From assembly GCA_902796705.1 (NCBI GenBank), contig CADBQF010000124.1:1-14907 (forward strand): a stretch of 14,907 nt of DNA, given 5' to 3'. Shown in pieces: positions 13,725 to 14,907 of the stretch (the first letter of the stretch is position 1; each line of letters starts with the position of its first letter). Source of the DNA: Ruminococcus flavefaciens (GTDB taxonomy: Bacteria > Bacillota > Clostridia > Oscillospirales > Ruminococcaceae). The notes beneath the pieces are model-generated. The model worked only from the letters and a program-made list of their open reading frames with translations, had not been told where the DNA came from and searched no databases. A program made the position numbers and the translations under genes.

Positions 13725-14907
13725 TTATTGTCTGTTCTCTGATATCTCATTCCTGATATATTCAGCTTTTTCGTGAAGTTCGCAGACACGATGTCTGAAT
13801 CTTGCTTTGCCTGAGATTTCATATGCTGCATTGCAGAGGTCAGCGAGCATATCGAGATATTCAGCGGTCTCAAGGTGGATATCACCATAATGCTCTGAAA
13901 CGATACTGCATGAAGTTTTTGCAAGGCTGATACCTTTTTCCGTTTCGCCCGATCTTACATAGCAAAGACCGGTATTGAAATAAAGATCGGCAGTAGCGAT
14001 ATGCTTTTCTCCAAGGATACTTTCTGCAAGTTCAAGTGAGCGTGTGTAATAGCCGATAGCATCATCGAATTTGCAGCAGTCACGGCAGGCATCGCCGGCG
14101 GCTGAGTACATTTCTGAAAGTTTTTCCGTATCTGTTTCATGAAGATTTTCATTCAGGTATTTTCTGAGATATTCAAGCTCGCAGGAAGCATATCCGGCAG
14201 CTTTTTCAGTATTTCCGCTCATGCTTTCAGCCATGTACAGGCATCTGTATGAATCAAAATAGTCATGTGAAGTTTCCGATATCCTGAGAAGTTCCTCCGC
14301 ATAAAAACGTGCATCATCAGTTCTGTTCCCGTTAAGAGCGACAAGGAATTCCGTGCTTATGAATTCTCTGCTTATGCCTGAAAGCAGAAGAAGCTCCTCA
14401 TATTTCCGTGCAGTTTCAACATCACCGCTGTATCTTGAATATGCCGTCACCATCAGCATGGCTGAATTAATTCTTGAACTGTCTGCATTTTCAGAACCTT
14501 GCAGGATATCGAGCAGTTTCAGGCTTATCTTTGCAGCCTGCGGATAATCATGCTCGTATGCGTAAACATATGTTGCAGCGTTTTCAAGAAATCTTGCAGC
14601 CAGATCATCTGCACCGGTGATCTTTGCTGCGGCGTGGCGTAGATAGGCAATGTGAGCCCTCCGCATATCTCCCTGAAAAGCATCAAGGTTTTCGGTCACA
14701 GTGATAAGGTTTTCAAGCAGAGTCCTGCACATAATCGGATCAGGTGAAAGCTGACGGTACAGCACTTCCGCAATGAGCGAATGGAGCTGGAGAGTATCAT
14801 CATACTTCTGTATCCAGCCTCCGGAAACGGCTTTATCAAGTGATATCCTGCCTTGTTCATCAAGTCCGCAAAGCTGTGAGAACCAGTCCGTATCGACAGG
14901 ATTCGGG
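13725..14907 (-). CDS. TPR-repeat protein, probably C-terminal part of a STAND/NB-ARC-type NTPase (5' end beyond window)
   Basis: The frame is open from the right edge to TAA 13725-13727, giving 394 codons with no start. The GTG at 14763-14765 is internal, since coding sequence of the same character continues upstream of it. The first residues (about 1-50), with CGLDEQGRISLDKAVSGGW and then LQLHSLIAEVL, resemble the winged-helix end of NB-ARC/STAND ATPases, where a short His-containing segment joins the repeats. The remainder is helical tetratricopeptide repeats, the clearest being DDAIGYYTRSLELAE, then GEKHIATADLYFNTGLCYV and GDIHLETAEYLDMLADL: kinesin-light-chain-like repeats with a G-x-x-H-x-x-T-A signature. 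Such proteins are cytoplasmic signalling or defence switches, but the nucleotide-binding and effector domains are not visible, so function is open. A strong terminator follows. Confidence 0.82.
   Translation of the reverse strand, partial: PNPVDTDWFSQLCGLDEQGRISLDKAVSGGWIQKYDDTLQLHSLIAEVLYRQLSPDPIMCRTLLENLITVTENLDAFQGDMRRAHIAYLRHAAAKITGADDLAARFLENAATYVYAYEHDYPQAAKISLKLLDILQGSENADSSRINSAMLMVTAYSRYSGDVETARKYEELLLLSGISREFISTEFLVALNGNRTDDARFYAEELLRISETSHDYFDSYRCLYMAESMSGNTEKAAGYASCELEYLRKYLNENLHETDTEKLSEMYSAAGDACRDCCKFDDAIGYYTRSLELAESILGEKHIATADLYFNTGLCYVRSGETEKGISLAKTSCSIVSEHYGDIHLETAEYLDMLADLCNAAYEISGKARFRHRVCELHEKAEYIRNEISENRQ

Overview
The window looks like a chromosomal segment of an anaerobic Firmicute of the Clostridia, most likely a Ruminococcus-type gut or rumen bacterium. 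This is an inference from four things: a fused fermentative AdhE, clostridial AGGAGG-type ribosome binding sites with TTGACA/TATAAT promoters, a BspA-type leucine-rich-repeat protein, and a STAND/TPR-type protein. No rRNA, tRNA, CRISPR array, insertion sequence or phage gene is visible.

Left block (1-4669, all minus strand). Read in the direction of transcription, the order is a DUF4291-family protein, a cytoplasmic BspA-like leucine-rich-repeat protein, an OmpR-family response regulator, and a BcrA-type ABC ATPase followed by two paralogous ABC-2 permeases. The second permease runs off the left edge. The first three genes are separated by 16 and 19 bases and have one good promoter in front of them. 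The ABC genes have their own promoter with a poor -35. Four GTCAAG-like half-sites at 11-12 base spacing lie upstream of it, overlapping the end of the regulator gene. The simplest reading is that the regulator activates the exporter next door. No histidine kinase is visible.

Middle block (4699-9865). A divergent promoter pair separates DUF4291 from a membrane-anchored S33-type alpha/beta hydrolase on the plus strand. That gene converges on an adhE-kinase operon on the minus strand. The gap between the convergent genes holds a 76-base nested palindrome that can fold into a three-way junction, and a second hairpin. AdhE is complete, with all catalytic and iron-binding residues present. Its control region has a consensus promoter, a Rex-like operator at the expected start of transcription, a longer inverted repeat centred on the -10, and a 33-codon leader ORF that ends inside the adhE ribosome binding site. 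An APH-fold small-molecule kinase follows adhE by 13 bases.

Right block (9970-14907). Divergent from adhE is a CASTOR/POLLUX-like ion-channel gene. It is preceded by a 26-codon leader ORF whose stop codon directly abuts the channel start codon. The channel frame is interrupted near its 3' end: the last domain continues in another frame, so the gene is frameshifted, uses recoding, or carries a sequencing error. A clear terminator follows. Next comes a two-gene unit with its own promoter: a small three-helix membrane protein and a cysteine-cluster protein tentatively resembling DUF6304. A bidirectional terminator separates this unit from the C-terminal part of a large TPR protein (probably STAND/NB-ARC type) that enters from the right edge on the minus strand.

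The parts most worth a second look are the regulator-ABC operator array, the paired leader ORFs in the adhE/channel divergent region, the channel frameshift, and the 76-base structured element.
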